Of a DNA stretch of 64,000 nucleotides, positions 11,841 to 22,839 are shown in pieces. The translations under genes were made by a program, and so were the position numbers. The first letter of the stretch is position 1; every line of letters begins with the position of its first letter. Below the pieces are notes generated by a model. That model ran no database searches and had not been told where the DNA came from. It saw only the letters and a program-made list of their open reading frames with translations. Source of the stretch: Sindora glabra (Eukaryota > Streptophyta > Magnoliopsida > Fabales > Fabaceae); assembly GCA_020226215.1 (NCBI GenBank), contig CM035233.1, positions 26,663,150 through 26,727,149 on the forward strand, given 5' to 3'.

Positions 11841-12400
11841 ATTTGTTGTTGGATCCTTATGTGTTTTCCAAGCATGGTTTGATGGAAGGATTTTATCCAC
11901 TTTTCTTTGGAATAACGAATGCATGGAAAAACATATTCAAAACAAAGCATGGTTTATATGAATGGTTAGTTTTGATGCTTGGTTTGTTTAATGCACCAAG
12001 TATTTCCTTGAGCTTAATGAATCATGTTTTATTTGTTTTCATTGATAAATTTGCTTGTGTTAATTTCCATTATTTTCATGAGTTTAAAGGAGGAATCTTG
12101 TTGTTGTTTAAGAAACTAAAGAATTGGAAAGATTTCTTGCCACTTCTTGATGTCATTCTTGTGGATAGTAAAATAATAGTTAAGCATAATGAACCTTTGA
12201 AATGTGTCTTGCAAATTTTGAAGAATGAGAAGTTGTATAAGAAATATTATAATTATAGATGATATTATGTACAGCAAATTAATAGAGATGCATGAAGGAA
12301 AGAAAATTGGAGAATGTTTTCCACATCAATTTGTTGTTGAAATTGAAAGCTTTCATGGTTTCATTAACTTTTGTGCAAAGCTTTTGAAGAATCATGTCCT
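11841..12400 (+). pseudogene. Reverse transcriptase core of element G, broken
   Basis: Contains WKNIFKTKHGLYEWLV and LGLFNAPSISLSLMNHVL, which match the RT motif TAFKTKHGLYEWLVMPFGL and NAPSTFMRLMN. The catalytic YFDD region is lost: VNFHYF stands where VYFDDI is expected. HNEPLKCVLQILKNEKLY then matches the thumb region. In another frame, ESFHGFINFCAKLLKNH (about 12340-12390) matches RSFHGLASFYRRFVKNF of the connection. No activity is possible. Confidence 0.8.
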
Positions 12401-12718
12401 ACCTACTTTCTTTGACAAACTTGTTACTATTGGTAATTGTAAATGCTTGCATGAGATTGATGAGTCTTATTTTGTATTTGATCTGGGTGGTTGTATATTG
12501 ATGATACGAATGGAAAAGGTGGTGTTCCACATGGCTACATCTAAGAGGAGATGGTTTAATTCAAGTTTTGAAGAAACAATAATTATTTTCCTAATTTTGA
12601 ATTCTCATGGTGAGTTTGATATGAGTGCTCATTTTGGTGTTTATAATCTTTTCCCTATTGATGTAGGTTCTGAAGATTCAAATTCAAGAGTGAATTCTTT
12701 TAAAGAAGGAGGGATTGA
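12401..12718 (+). pseudogene. Integrase C-terminus of element G
   Basis: After a jump that removes RNase H and the integrase core, the frame (from 12225) gives DLGGCILMIRMEKVVF and then HGEFDMSAHFGVYNLFPIDVG. This is a divergent form of the EYNVSATFNVADLSPFDVG tail. It runs through the polypurine tract into the 3' LTR as EDKGLKALEGLQGPKTRTKA, ending at 12816. Confidence 0.75.
12701..12718 (+). other. Polypurine tract of element G
   Basis: AAAGAAGGAGGGATTGA precedes the TGAGAATC LTR start. It also codes for KEGGI within pol, so the tract and the coding frame overlap. Confidence 0.75.
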
Positions 12719-14714
12719 TGAGAATCAAAGAAGGCCTATTGAAGACAAAGGCCTGAAGGCATTGGAAGGGCTTCAAGGACCAAAGACAAGGACAAAGGCA
12801 AAGAGGATAAAGTGTTAGTGTATATGTCCTAAAACCAATCAAATTAATGATTGTAATTTTGAATCATATTATTTTAATGGTAATTTTAATTATTATATTT
12901 ATATATATTGTCTGCGTAATATATTTAATTATGATAATAACTTTAGAATAATTATATTCTTAAATGTCCTTAGTCATATATCATTGTGGATTGAGTTGCT
13001 TTGATATGTTAAGACTAGCATGTGTAATGACTTATATGAGATATTAAGCTTACACATGAGTACAAGTTAGAGAACTTGTATACTGGACCGACCCATCCTA
13101 AGAACACTACATAGATTGTTATATAAGTGTCATGAGTGATTCTTAGTGATCATTATTATTATGGTCCTTTAACCTGAGGTCACCAAGGTTCCCTACATGT
13201 GAGTTTTATATTTTGATACTATTCTGTCATTCATGCTTGAGTGAATACAAGGGTAGTTATTAGATATGTCACACATATCATACGGAGGGGTTTGTGTGAT
13301 CAAGATGGAATTTGTCCCTCCTATATAACAGGAGTAACATCTGTGGGCCCCTTAATTAAGTAAAGTTGAGAAAATGCATGGCCATGCTCAAATGAATTGA
13401 TATGGGATGTCAATTACATTTGCTTCAATTAGCTTACTTAAGGATCAAGAAACCTCAAGATTGGACTATACAGGAATGACACGGTCCATGTCTCATGCTC
13501 AATCTAGATGTTTAAAACAAAAGGATATAGATGATGATCACATATAAAAGTTCAGTCCAATCACCGACTTTCTCATCACTTCGATAACAATGATGTGTTG
13601 CTAGACACTGCTCATTATTTATGATCATTAATATGATTAATGATTATTATCAATATAATGAGAGCCTGAAGGGTCACACACTTAGAGCCTAGTGGATTTG
13701 GAATTAATGGACTAAATTGTTTGGGCCTAATACTTAGGAATTCTATATTATAATTATAAGGCCTAACAATAAGCCTATAATTATACATAGACCAAAGCCC
13801 AAATTAGTTAGAATTTTCTATGCTCTTATATAAATAGGCTTGTTGGGTAATAATAAGATTGATTCATTATTCACGCATCCCATACAGCATAGAAAAATCC
13901 TAGCACCTCTCCTTGACCATAATCCTTGAAGAGACGTAGTTAGCACTTTAAGGCTAAGGAGACGAATTTCAACCAGTGATCGTGAGGACATTCATTAGTG
14001 ATTTACTGGTTCATGTGGATACCTTAAAGTCTTTGACTGAAACGAAGTCGAAGAGGTGATCAATGAACAAAATCTGGAATCATATAAAGGTATAACCTGA
14101 ATCCTACATTCTAATTTAACATTTTGCATGGATCCATTGGCTGGGATCAGTTTATTTCGCTGCGCTCATATGGCTCCCGATCCCAACATAAAGGGAGACC
14201 TAGAGAAGATAGTTGCTGCCCTATTTGAAAGTAGGCCTAATTTGGAGCTAAAAGAGTCCAAGATGGTCAATTATGCATATTTGGAAGACATGGGCTCCAA
14301 TGAATCCATTAACATTTAGTTAGTTTAATATTTTTATAATAAATGGGCCATATGGGCTAAAACTTGTTTTGGATTTATTTTGGCATGAAGACTTGTTATT
14401 TTATTTTGTTCAATTAGAATTGGGCTTGATAATGCCAGAAGCTCATTAGGGTTTGCACATGATGGATATAAGGGTTGGACATATATAAGCTTTTGTAAAA
14501 AAAAAAATTTACTCAGTTTTAAATACAATTTGAGATTGAGAGCTTGTGACTCTTAGGTTCTTGAGTGAGCCAATTATCTTTGATCTTATCAAGAGGCCCC
14601 CTTTTGTGGTGATCGTTCCTTTGGCTCATTAATATGTGATTGTGGCGCCTATCCTCCATCTTTTCTATTTTTGTTTTTTGAAATCCAACTTAAGATCATT
14701 TTATTATTTTATCA
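12719..14714 (+). mobile_element. 3' LTR of gypsy element G, split by a solo LTR
   Basis: Begins TGAGAATCAAAGAAGGCC and ends TTTTATCA. Positions 12813-14188 plus one TAAAG are a later insertion. The remainder, about 615 bp, is colinear with the 5' LTR 7736-8347, including the TATA box at 14482-14488 and the pol tail ending at 14319 (GSNESINI). Confidence 0.88.
12813..14188 (+). mobile_element. Solo LTR S2 (same family as S1), 1376 bp
   Basis: Starts TGTTAGTGTATATGTCC and ends CCCGATCCCAACA. It is flanked by a perfect 5-bp target duplication, TAAAG, at 12808-12812 and 14189-14193. Excision rejoins the pol tail of element G to match the uninterrupted copy at 7800-7860. It is colinear with S1 over its whole length and has TATATAAATA at 13827-13836. 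It is the youngest layer of the nest. Confidence 0.95.
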
Positions 14715-14721
14715 TTAAGTG

Positions 14722-14936
14722 CTTCATCAATTCACCTTATTATGTAGATACACAATTGTTGAGAGACTTAAGCCTTTGGTTTATTTTGTGTGGTGTTAAT
14801 ACCAAGAAATGGATTTACATGATACAAATATGTCATCTTTCGTGATTAGTTTTGTAATTTATTTTAATTTTCTCATGCCATAATATAGATGTCAAGACCA
14901 GACAATATTGCAAAATTATAATTATAATTTCTTTTA
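14722..14936 (+). mobile_element. Copia C1 5' LTR, right part
   Basis: Resumes with CTTCATCAATTCACC and parallels 20207-20421 of the 3' LTR. It ends TTTCTTTTA just before the primer-binding site. Confidence 0.87.
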
Positions 14937-14938
14937 AT

Positions 14939-14953
14939 TGGTATTAGAGCCTA
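14939..14953 (+). other. Primer-binding site of copia C1
   Basis: TGGTATTAGAGCCTA, complementary (one change) to the 3' end of initiator-Met tRNA, two bases after the LTR end. Confidence 0.85.
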
Positions 14954-15587
14954 GTTGGGCTTCTAATTATGGTTAAGAGTTCTATATAATTTTAATATGA
15001 TTTTGGAATAGAGTCATATTAGAAATTTTGTTGTGGATGTTCTAGTTTTTTTTATGATTTTCTACATGAGAACTGAGGAATACAAAAGTTACATAAAAAA
15101 AACCATTTTTTCCTTTTTGAAAATTAGAACCGCCATAACAAAGAACTTGAATTTTTTAGGAGTCTTAAAACTTTAATTTTAGGCATTTTCTTAGTTGAAA
15201 AATTGTTAGATTGCATCATTGAAGATATGATTGAAAATTCTAGGTGAAATTTGCAACAAAAATAATGTCAAAATGGCTTTGAACTATTGGGCTAAGGTGG
15301 GTTGAAACTAGGTTAAGATGCAAACCTGCAAAGCAACTTTTCTAGGTGGAAAAATATCCATAACACTCGCACGTCACACCTAGCCACATCATTGGCATGT
15401 GTGAGCCACACGCCACCTTGTTAGCAATAACTGGTAGCAATGAACATACCAGTAAGCTTCATTCTATGAGCTCTTTTTGATATACATTTTTCTAGAATTT
15501 TTTGGAATAAAAATGATTTTAATTATTTTTCGCTCATTTTATTTGAATATCCAAATTGGCTTATTTTGAACCAAAATTTTTACTAGA
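14954..15587 (+). other. Copia C1 leader, no coding seen
   Basis: AT-rich leader between primer site and the LINE insertion. I recognise no protein. Confidence 0.5.
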
Positions 15588-15602
15588 TGTTCTTTGACTT
15601 AT

Positions 15603-17069
15603 GGGCCATACTATGAAACTATAGGATATTTAGAACTGTGTAAACTATTGAGGGATAAAACTTATGAGTTATACTATGAAACTATAGGAAAAAATGACTA
15701 AGCGTAGATTAAGAGACAAGACTAGGATTGCAGAAAATTAATTTGAATTTATGCTAAGAAGGTCTATAATAAAAGCTATTTACCTTCTATGTGGGTTGAT
15801 GGAAAGGTATCGGAGTAAAGAAAGAGACTTATATATAGTTTTCATTGACTTAAAAAAAGCCTATGATTAAGTACCAAGAAAAGTGTTGTGGAAGGCTCTG
15901 GAAAAGAAAGGAGTTTGTGTTGCATATATCCGAGCTATACAGGACATGTATGATGGAGTAACTACAAATGTAAGAACTCCCGAATGAGAGATAAATGATT
16001 TTAGGATAAGGATAGGTTTACATCAGGATTCAACTTTGAGTCTTTACTTGTTTAATCTAGTTTTAGATGTTCTTACTAGAGATATACAAGAGACTATCCC
16101 TAAATGTATGCTATTTACAGATGATATAATTTTGATTGAGGAATAGCAGGGAGAGGTTAACTATAAATTAAAGCTTTGGAGACAAGCATTGAAATAAAAA
16201 AGTTTTTGCTTAAGAGTAAGATTAAGTATATGCATTGCAAATTTGACAAGAAGCAAGATAGAAATAATTTAGAGGTAAGAATTAGATAGCATGTCATACC
16301 ACAAGTATTTAAATTTAAGTATCTAGGGCCTATATTACAAAGTAATGGGAAAATTGATAGAGATGTCATACATAAGATATAAGCTAAATGGTTAAAATAG
16401 AGAAAGGCATTAGGAGTTATTTACAATCGTAAAATACCTATTAAACTTAAAAGAAAGTTTTATCGAACTGTTATACGATCAGCTATGCTTTATAGTAGTG
16501 AATGTTAGGCTTTGAAAGGACAACAAGAAAAAAAATAGGGATAGTAGAAATGAGAATATTAAGATGGATGTGCAGTCATACAAGAAAGGATAAGATATGA
16601 AATGAATGCATACAAGAGCATATTGGCATGGCACCCATTAAGGAAAAGATGATAGAAAATCGGTTAAGGTGATTTGATCATGTGCAAAGAAAGCCATTGG
16701 AGGCACTAGTGAGAAGAATCAATCACATGGTCTTTAGCCCTGTGAAAAGGAGAAGAGGGAGGCCAAAAAGGACATTGGGAGAAGTTATAAAAAGAGATCT
16801 CTTGGAGACACCAATGAAAAGATGATAAAAAATCAATTAAGGTAGTTTAGTCATGTGCAAAGAAGGCCATTGGAAGCACTGGTAAGAAGAATCGATCACA
16901 TAGTTTTTAGCCCTGCGAAGAGGAGAAGAGGGAGGTGAAAAAGAACATTGGGAGAAGTTATAAAAAGATATCTCTTAATGAATAATATTACTGAAAATTT
17001 AGTTACTAATAAAGCCCAATTGTCACCTTACTTAAAGGGATAATGCTTTATTATTATTGTTATTATTGT
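15603..17069 (+). mobile_element. 5'-truncated LINE inserted in copia C1
   Basis: A non-LTR retrotransposon flanked by a perfect 15-bp target duplication, TGTTCTTTGACTTAT, at 15588-15602 and 17070-17084. The 3' end is a (TTATTG)-like repeat, a common LINE tail. The 5' end carries a 19-bp motif, CATACTATGAAACTATAGG, twice (about 15607 and 15672). Near the 3' end, about 16660-16800 is repeated at about 16820-16975 (GTGCAAAGAAGGCCATTGGA, AGGAGAAGAGGGAGG). At 1467 bp it carries only the reverse transcriptase end. Confidence 0.92.
15690..16990 (+). pseudogene. LINE reverse transcriptase, C-terminal part, broken
   Basis: Plus-strand translation gives YLLCGLMERYRSKERDLYIV, FIDLKKAYD, VPRKVLWKALEKKGV, YIRAIQDMYDGVTTNVRT, IGLHQDSTLSLYLFNLVLDV and CMLFTDDIILIEE. 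This is the plant LINE RT with FTDD in place of the FADD active-site box. Downstream pieces read SYHKYL, ALGVIYNRKIPIKLKRKFYR and TVIRSAMLYSSEC, from the region after the palm. At least six in-frame stops (for example at the Gln/Trp/Arg positions near 15733, 15868 and 15985) show a long-dead copy. Confidence 0.9.
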
Positions 17070-17084
17070 TGTTCTTTGACTTAT

Positions 17085-17715
17085 TGTCCACCTTCTCAAT
17101 TTTTTATGGATTTTTTTATATTATTTGTATATTTTAATAATTATTTAGAATTATGTTTATTAAAAGAAAATTACTATTAACTTGCACTATGCCATGAAAA
17201 ATTTATGTAATTGTGTACCTCCCTTATAGGACCAATTGCATAAATTTTAATTTGATTTTGATAAAGAAAATTATTTAAAAAGGGAAAGGCTATATTAATA
17301 ACATAAATGCTCTTCGGCATCATGTTGTTAATATAGTTAGTTGGTTATAGTATAATTGTCAAGTTAAGTATTGTGCATCTTAATTACTTAAATGCCTTTT
17401 GATATTAGTATTTTAAGAACATGATATTTGACATTGTATTGTGTTGTAAATTTCTTAAATACCCTTCAATATTGAATTTTATAATGCAATACTATATGAC
17501 ATTGCATGATTGAGAGGAAAGTTAAGTTTGTACATGCATTAATAGTTTGACATGTTTTCCTTAATTGCTTTGCACATGTAATTGGTCTTTATAAAGATGC
17601 TACATAAGACATATTATGATGAGTGGGCTAAAATTGTAAAATTGTACCTAGCAATTACTAAGTTGGATGTGACAATCAATGAACTAAAACTTAAACTTAA
17701 ACAAATTCACTTACA
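17085..17715 (+). other. Copia C1 interior, no clear coding
   Basis: AT-rich. Just before gag, LHKTYYDEWAKIVKLYLAI-like sequence can be read with frame changes. I cannot identify a start codon. Confidence 0.4.
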
Positions 17716-18120
17716 GATGTAAAGACAAAACACGAAAAATGGAAGGAATCTAATAGGATTTGTCTAATGATCTTAAAGTATTCAATTAACCCAATAATTA
17801 GAGAAGGCATCCCCATAACTAATACCATAGATGCAAAAACTTTTCTAGAATATGTGATAGAAAAATTCAAGAAATTTAACAAAGCATAAAAGAACTACTA
17901 TCTCTCACTACTTGAAAAGATCTTTTATGATAAAGTCAATGGAATTCAAGAGCACATTTTAAAGCTTAATAATTATCATAACAAATTGAAGACCTTAGGA
18001 CTTCATCTAGATAATGATTTCTTTGTTTGGAGAATTTTAGAGTCACTGCTTTCAAGGTTTGATAGTCAAAAGGCTACTTATCAAGCTTAAAAGGGTCAAT
18101 AGACAGTGAATAACATGATA
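17716..18120 (+). pseudogene. Copia gag remnant (C1)
   Basis: Reads DVKTKHEKWKESNRICLMIL, KYSINPIIREGIPITNTIDA, KTFLEYVIEKFKKFNKA, then a stop, YYLSLLEKIFYDKVNGIQEH and LKLNNYHNKLKTLGLHLDND. The layout matches the copia gag (UBN2-type) domain: W..S.R..L..I..SI, A..FL..IE..F and V..I......KLK.L. Gag would form the particle. Stops at 17887 and 18088 inactivate it. Confidence 0.85.
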
Positions 18121-19390
18121 GTCATTAAAAAGAATGAGTTTAAGAGATCTAAAGGAGAAGCTTACTGGTTAGAGATACTTATTTTCATTAAGCTTGTACT
18201 CAAAAGACTTTTTGAATATTTTATCTTATTTTTCAATTATGAACTTATCTTATTTATGCTTGATGGACATTTCATCTTGTTTTATGAAATTAAATAAAGT
18301 ACTTCACTTAGTACATAACTTAATTATTTTCATATTTTTAAAGTTTTTTATTTTTTTCATTATTTTAAGATTTTTCTAAGAGTGGGAGCTGTCAAAATAC
18401 CTAAATAATAAAAGTAAAAGATAATGTGTGTCAGCTCTATTATTGACTGAACTTAGCTACTACTTATGGTTTTATCCAGTGTGACTACATAATTTTGACT
18501 ATGAAAGGGATGCTAAATGCAGTTATAAGTGCTGGGTTAGGTTAGTAGTCGAGGACTACGTTTAATTGAAACATGTAGATTGTAAAGACCTTTCTCTTTA
18601 AAAGTGTTTAAAACTCACTTATGGGTTAAAGTAGTTCAATTTAGTAAGAATGATGTTAACTAAGGAAAAAGTGTAGTCTTATAACTTGACAAGATATGTG
18701 AGAAATATTGAAACTAAAAGAGCAAAACAAATTAGAATACATGGGCATTTTTTGTAATTTTAAATTAGTGTGGCATGAATATGCATTTTAGTTAAGATAA
18801 AGTAATGTGTACAAACTTAGTTAAAAGCTAAGGAATAAAGCGTGATAAGCTAGACATTATTTGTGTGGTAGGCCCATTATACACAAGTCCTAAGTATTAA
18901 AAGAATTTGATACATTAGTTTGCTCTCATGTTTGTTGATTTGAAGAAATCAAAATTTATAAGGCCCAAATGTTTTACTAAGTGATGAGAATTATCCTATA
19001 TACACCAATCGTATGTAATCTATTATTAACGAAATGTGGCTTTAGACTGCAAACCATCTTGTATTGAGGTAATACAATTAATTTCACATTGACTTAAAAT
19101 AGATTGGGAGATCTTATATATACAGGTCACTTAGACTTACTTTATCAATCATCTAGGTACTAATGAAATTGTAATTGGACATATATCAAGAGGTATTGTC
19201 TTGTGAAATTATTGTACAGTCAACTGCAGTAATCTCTATAAAAGGACAGGAGATGTTACATGTTTTAATTTCCTTATTAAGTTGACAAGTTAGGTGTTTC
19301 CTGGTTTTAACCAAATTTATGTCATGATGATGTTGCTATCATGGATTTTCTCTCAATAATGATAAATTTGCCCATGTAAATGACTTCAAA
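18121..19390 (+). other. Copia C1 interior, pol mostly deleted
   Basis: No integrase or reverse transcriptase could be read on either strand. Short ORFs at 18106 and 18194 are Phe/Leu/Ile-rich low-complexity sequence. NDKFAHVNDFKLKYLF-like residues just before 19391 may be the start of the surviving RNase H end. Confidence 0.45.
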
Positions 19391-19512
19391 TTGAAGTATC
19401 TATTTGTGAGAGAGAAAATACACTAGTATATGACTTAATTTCCATGGTTCATATATTTGCAAATCCACTAACTAGAAAGCTTAAGGGTAAATATGAAAGC
19501 ACGATCATATGA
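19391..19512 (+). pseudogene. Copia RNase H C-terminus remnant (C1)
   Basis: LKYLFVREKIH, then after a +1 shift YDLISMVHIFANPLTRKLKG. It matches the KY.FVRE...I...HI.T..M.ADPLTK.L end of copia pol. It places the 3' end of the coding region about 480 bp before the 3' LTR. Confidence 0.8.
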
Positions 19513-19981
19513 AAAATATGAATTCACCTAAGCCTTTTCTTAATGTCTTAGGTTAGTAGGAGTTTTAATGATGTGAACTCATTGATGTCTTGTGGCATGT
19601 TTGAAAGAAATACTCATAATGAGATATTTATGTTGTCACCATACATTTTGTGCACATCCTGGAGCATGGCATGTAATTAGAGACATTTAAACCTTATCTC
19701 ATTGTTGTAAACAAATGTGTTAGGCATCTTGGGTGGATTTCAAGACCTATTATGTATAGATTTACACGTAGTCATATAAAGTTGTGTAAATCTTATTCTG
19801 CACATTTTAATGGCTTTAGTCAATGAGGTGTGAGTGTCTAGTATCTATTGTTACTGATATCCTTTGGATATAGCATTTATGTTATCAAACATTTATAATC
19901 TTATTGGACTAATGTGTGTAAAAGCACCATTTTTGTATTAACATTAATTCATATATGTCTACATTAATAACTTATGTATGT

Positions 19982-19994
19982 CCAAGTGGGAGAT
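19982..19994 (+). other. Polypurine tract of copia C1
   Basis: CCAAGTGGGAGAT directly before the LTR start. The AGTGGGAGA form is usual for plant copia elements. Confidence 0.8.
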
Positions 19995-20421
19995 TGCTGA
20001 ATAATTTATGGATTGTACATAATTTATTAATGAAAGAGGATTATTGTTATTAGGCCTTATGCGACTTAACTAATGGGCAATTAGGCACTTAGCTCAATAC
20101 TGATAACATAGGTATGGATCTTATAATGGACAGGATTCACAACCTAGATTAGTTTATAAATAAAAGGTCCTTATCTCATAACTGTATGATATAGGGTTTG
20201 AATGCTCCATCAATTTACCCTATTGTACAAATATAGAAATTGTTGAGAAAGTTAATTCCTTGCTTTATTTTGTGTGGTGCTAACATTGAGAGATTGATTT
20301 ATACGATATAGGTATATCATTTTTTATGATCATTTTTGTGATTTATTTTAAATTTTCTCATGCCACAATATAAAAATCAAGATCAAGCAATATTACAAAA
20401 TTGTAATTATAATTTCTTTCA
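19995..20421 (+). mobile_element. 3' LTR of copia C1, 427 bp
   Basis: Starts TGCTGAATAATTTATGG and ends AATTTCTTTCA. It is colinear with the two halves of the 5' LTR. Visible divergence between the LTRs is considerable, so the insertion is old. Confidence 0.87.
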
Positions 20422-21407
20422 ATAAAAAGTTCAAATAAAGATGAATATATTTCTTAAATTATTCAAGATCTAGTAGAAAGTGAAAAGGTTCTAACCTTCT
20501 CAAATTTTCAATTTTTAAATTATAATATGTAAATTTATCAATAAAAATGTTAATTTTTTAATTTAATCCTTCCAAAAAAAATTATATAACACACAAGATG
20601 TTTCACCAATTGTTATGTATTTATTCAAGTCATATTTTTTGTAGAAAAAATGGTCTTGTTCTATATAAGGAAAAATAATATGATTGTACATTTACTTATT
20701 AATTAATCTTGAATATAAATCAAGTAAATTATTTTTCTAAATTAATTTTTTTATCCTTATAATTGATGTTAAATTTATAATTTAATCTTTATATCTTTTC
20801 ATTATAGGATTTTAGTTTTATATATAATTAACTCTTTATTAATTTAAATTTTTTTATCTAAAATATTTTTCAATAAATTATTTTCCTTTCTCTCGAATTT
20901 TTCCTTTTGTCTTTTATTTTTTTACTCACTTTCAGCTTTTTTTTTGTATTATCAGATTCTTTCTTAACTCAAAAAAAAAAGTTCAATTGAATGTCATTAA
21001 AAAAATACCTAATAAAATTTAGAACTGCAATTGAAAGAAAAAACATTATAAAATAATCTTAAATAAATTTATTAATTATGTTATTTTTATGAAAAAATTA
21101 TTTCATTTTAAAAGGTATATTGATATTTTTAATTTTAATTAATTAATATATATACGTATAATCATTTATATATTATTACTTTCGATGCTATTTGTATGTT
21201 TTTAGACTTTTAGTAATAACAAATATAATTCACATTGATTTTCTATTCATCAAAATGCAAGTTAATATATAATTTTTTAAACTAAGATTTTAAAACAAAT
21301 AAAATATACAAAAATATTTTAAATGCAAAAAATTTAAAAGTAATAGTATACTTAATTTATGAGAAGCAGTTATAATGTGAGAGAGATTAGAATAGTAATA
21401 TATATAT
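20422..21407. other. AT-rich DNA, nothing recognised
   Basis: No coding region, terminal repeats or tandem array that I can support. Confidence 0.5.
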
Positions 21408-22150
21408 CACTGTCTCTTTCTTGGCACTGCCTTTCTCCTCTCGGTTTTAGCTAAGTGCCATTGTGAGCCACCTTCAAAAATAACCCTTTTTCTGGTGACT
21501 TTGTTTTAGCGTCCTACTTTCTTGACATCGCAATACTAATTGTGGCTGTTGTGGTTTTCCATTATTCCTTCTTTTCTCCTAGCTACTGCGAACTGTGGTG
21601 AGAGGAAGAGGAACTACAGGTAGCAACAATGCAACAAGTTAGAGCCACTGGTTCTGCATATTTTTGGCCACCACCTACCATCTACGTTGCTGACATGCTT
21701 TCTTCAGCTACAAGCCTAGGAAGTAAGGGAGCAACGCAAACAACAACATCTTAGGTGTTCCACAATAGTTCTAAAGTAGGCAAGCTCAAATATCCTTCTA
21801 ATGGTGGTAAGTAAATTTAGAGCATAAACTTCTAATTTTTTCCACTTATTCATGTTCAAATTATAAAAAAGAAACTCAATTTTAGCTTTATCTTAATTTT
21901 CTTGAAGCTAGAAAGGAAATATAAAGGAATTCATACTTAGAATCATTAAGGAAGTATGATAAGCAATTAAACAAGGATCTAAAGGAGTAAAATAAGTTTT
22001 TTATCTTTAAGAATCAAATTTGGTAATTTATTGTTTTAGCTGGTAAGGTTATGCTACAAAATTATATATTAGCTAATATTGATAAGCTTCAACACTTTAA
22101 TTATATACATATATGTATGGATTATTTAACATCTGTGTTTGTAGTCATGC
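21408..22150 (+). repeat. Direct repeat R, copy 1 (LTR body)
   Basis: About 740 bp colinear with 23548-24612 once the MITE in the latter is removed. Shared landmarks are GTGCCATTGTGAGCC, TTCCTTCTTTTCTCCTAGCT, AGCATAAACTTCTAATTTTT and AAGGTTATGCTACAAAAT. The unit includes a GGTAAGTAAATTT donor-like site. It looks like the central body of a long Tekay/Del-type gypsy LTR. No protein is encoded. Confidence 0.8.
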
Positions 22151-22839
22151 TTGGTGAATATATGATTGTGATTCATGTTTGGTTATTGTTAACTTTTGAA
22201 ATGCCAAGTTATGAGAATATTTTTGCAATAAGTATATTGTCGTTGGGCATATATAGATATGATTAGTAGTTATTGATTGTAAAAAAAAATGATTGATTGA
22301 TTAAATGAGTGTAAGTATAATTATAGATTTGGATGAAGCCAAATTATGAGCTTATTTGCAAGATTGAATCTCGGGTTGAGGTTCTTGATTGTAGATTATT
22401 CACTGTAACTTGTTTCTATGATGATTGCTAGGATTATTTCTTGCTTATGAGTAGAATGTTTAGGATTACAATTAATCATCAATGCTGATGTCAAAAGCAT
22501 TTCTTACTTGATTAGAAAAAAAGTAGGAAATGAGATATGTGCTTACAAATGGCATAGTGGTCCTTAAATGACAATTAGGGCACATGTTTATGTTTGATTT
22601 ATTTGAATGAGTTTAACACATAAGTAAGCATATTAATTTGAGGCTAGTGAATTTGCTGAATTATATAAGCATTGAAAGTTCATATGATTACATTAAAAAA
22701 ATAGTAAGTGAAATTGCTCAAAATGGTCTAGTTTGCATGATAATGCACGGGATGAATAAAAAATCCATAGACAATCATGTGCAATCATGCTTAACTTCTT
22801 AAAAATTCGAGAATGAATTTTCTTCAAGGAGAGAGAACT
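22151..22839. other. Downstream of repeat R copy 1, nothing recognised
   Basis: AT-rich sequence that does not continue the match to copy 2. No gene seen. Confidence 0.4.

Larger units (their letters stand above)
7736..14714 (+). mobile_element. Ty3/gypsy element G (CRM-like), inserted in copia LTR
   Basis: A complete but dead element: 5' LTR 7736-8347, primer-binding site 8350, leader, gag, protease, rearranged pol, polypurine tract and 3' LTR 12719-14714. The last is interrupted by a solo LTR. The flanks share TTAAGTG (7728-7734 and 14715-14721), which includes the target duplication. One extra A lies before the TG end. The LTRs are 612 and about 615 bp once the nested insertion is removed. 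CRM-clade placement is inferred from the TGA-starting LTR, the initiator-Met primer site and a pol frame that enters the 3' LTR. Confidence 0.88.
7526..20421 (+). mobile_element. Nested Ty1/copia element C1 (host of three further insertions)
   Basis: The element has a split 5' LTR (7526-7734 joined to 14722-14936), an initiator-Met primer-binding site at 14939, gag remnants at 17716-18120, the end of RNase H at 19391-19512, a polypurine tract and a 3' LTR at 19995-20421. The LTR lengths agree (about 424 bp after removing the insertion, against 427 bp). The flanks ATAAG (7521-7525) and ATAAA (20422-20426) fit a 5-bp target duplication with one change. Integrase and most of reverse transcriptase are missing, so the element is internally deleted as well as invaded by a gypsy element and a LINE. 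Confidence 0.85.

Noticed and set aside
16157..16369. Minus-strand ORF inside the LINE
   Set aside because: Antisense of the LINE reverse transcriptase remnant.
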